This document shows positions 50,198-50,428 of a stretch of DNA of 50,428 nt, in pieces. Source of the stretch: JAJZEO01 sp964477345 (lineage in GTDB: Bacteria > Chlamydiota > Chlamydiia > Chlamydiales > 2-12-FULL-49-11); NCBI GenBank assembly GCA_964477345.1, contig CAYZDL010000012.1, forward strand, positions 1-50,428, written 5' to 3'. The position numbers and the translations under genes are program-made. The notes under the pieces were generated by a model, which worked only from the letters and a program-made list of their open reading frames with translations, was not told the origin of the DNA and ran no database searches. The number at the start of each line of letters is the position of its first letter. Position 1 is the first letter of the stretch.

Positions 50198-50428
50198 ATG
50201 ACTCAAACACAAGGCAAGAAAGATAGAAAGAGCACATGGGATTTAGAGATTTTTTTTTCGACCCAAGATGAGTGGGAAAAGAAAATTGATAGTTTACAGG
50301 GGGTGGCTAAATCGGGGTGGGGTCGTCTTCAGGGATTTAAAGGAAAAATTGTTCAAGGTACCCCGGCTCTTATCAAGGAATTACTAGAAAGCTATTTTGC
50401 TTTTAGTCGCGATATTGAAAAAATTTAT
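50198..50428 (+). CDS. pepF: Oligoendopeptidase F, N-terminal part (partial)
   Basis: ATG 50198 lies 6 bases after GGAGG; an earlier ATG at 50175 has no ribosome site. The first 77 residues read STWDLEIFFSTQDEWEKKID, then LQGFKGKIV and LLESYFAFSRDIEKIY. The W-x-L-x-x-x-F/Y ... E-W start and the helical rod are those of M3B peptidases of PepF type; the HEXGH zinc motif is beyond the window. The order groEL-groES-pepF (divergent) is the same as in Chlamydia trachomatis, which is the best taxonomic clue in the window. Confidence 0.8.
   Translation, partial: MTQTQGKKDRKSTWDLEIFFSTQDEWEKKIDSLQGVAKSGWGRLQGFKGKIVQGTPALIKELLESYFAFSRDIEKIY

Overview
The window looks like part of a chromosome from an amoeba- or protist-associated member of the Chlamydiae (Parachlamydia, Waddlia or Simkania type). 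The strongest evidence is the right end, where groEL, groES and the start of an oligoendopeptidase F gene (pepF) occur in the same order as in Chlamydia. Other pointers are a SET-domain protein, TPR-containing polymorphic toxins of a kind I recall from environmental chlamydiae, many secreted proteins and moderately AT-rich DNA. The species assignment is inference. A 10-base run of N at 42291-42300 shows that this is a draft assembly.

Positions 1-7250 are a decayed accessory region. It starts with the tail of a PD-(D/E)XK-nuclease-like protein and an HGG-motif phage-type protein. Next come an intact Rhs toxin with its immunity gene and a RhuM gene broken by one stop codon. A small island of about 3.2 kb follows, bounded by two identical 42-bp fragments of a tRNA-Asn 3' end. 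It carries a broken tyrosine integrase, a toxin-tip/immunity cassette between 113-bp direct repeats, a piece of a P4-type primase and a small HTH-like protein. Positions 7287-12513 are ordinary genes: a DUF1761 protein, an S9 peptidase, a SpoU/TrmH methyltransferase, a Ppx/GppA-type protein and a SET protein.

Positions 12.5-27.5 kb hold a toxin-immunity and surface-protein yard shaped by recombination. It has a second Rhs gene with an internal deletion but an intact immunity gene, toxin tips joined to pieces of a glycosyltransferase gene, and a large TPR toxin split by a 2-bp tract change. Orphan or truncated immunity genes lie on both strands. It also has a mucin-like BNR-repeat membrane protein, a YVTN propeller with an outer-membrane barrel protein, and several short 3'-end stubs of the same genes.

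Positions 27.5-47.3 kb are mainly secreted enzymes and lipid- or envelope-related genes: DUF2147 lipoprotein, proC, a dead secreted cytidine deaminase, an S53 sedolisin, a cytochrome P450 remnant whose heme Cys position is Arg, a bicovalent-type FAD oxidase, a lactonase-type propeller, a sterol-methyltransferase-like protein, a LicD protein and a cyclopropane fatty acid synthase. A sodium:solute symporter, a secreted class II cyclic-nucleotide phosphodiesterase, an amino-acid permease, a full-length choloylglycine-hydrolase-family enzyme (a truncated relative lies at 27.0 kb), a CPBP protease and an M19 dipeptidase follow. The window closes with an AsmA-like protein, groEL, groES and pepF. A 9-N9-9 palindrome upstream of groES has the geometry of a CIRCE operator but not its consensus sequence.

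No complete tRNA, rRNA, CRISPR array or intact insertion sequence was seen. All family names come from motif recognition by eye; no database search was run.
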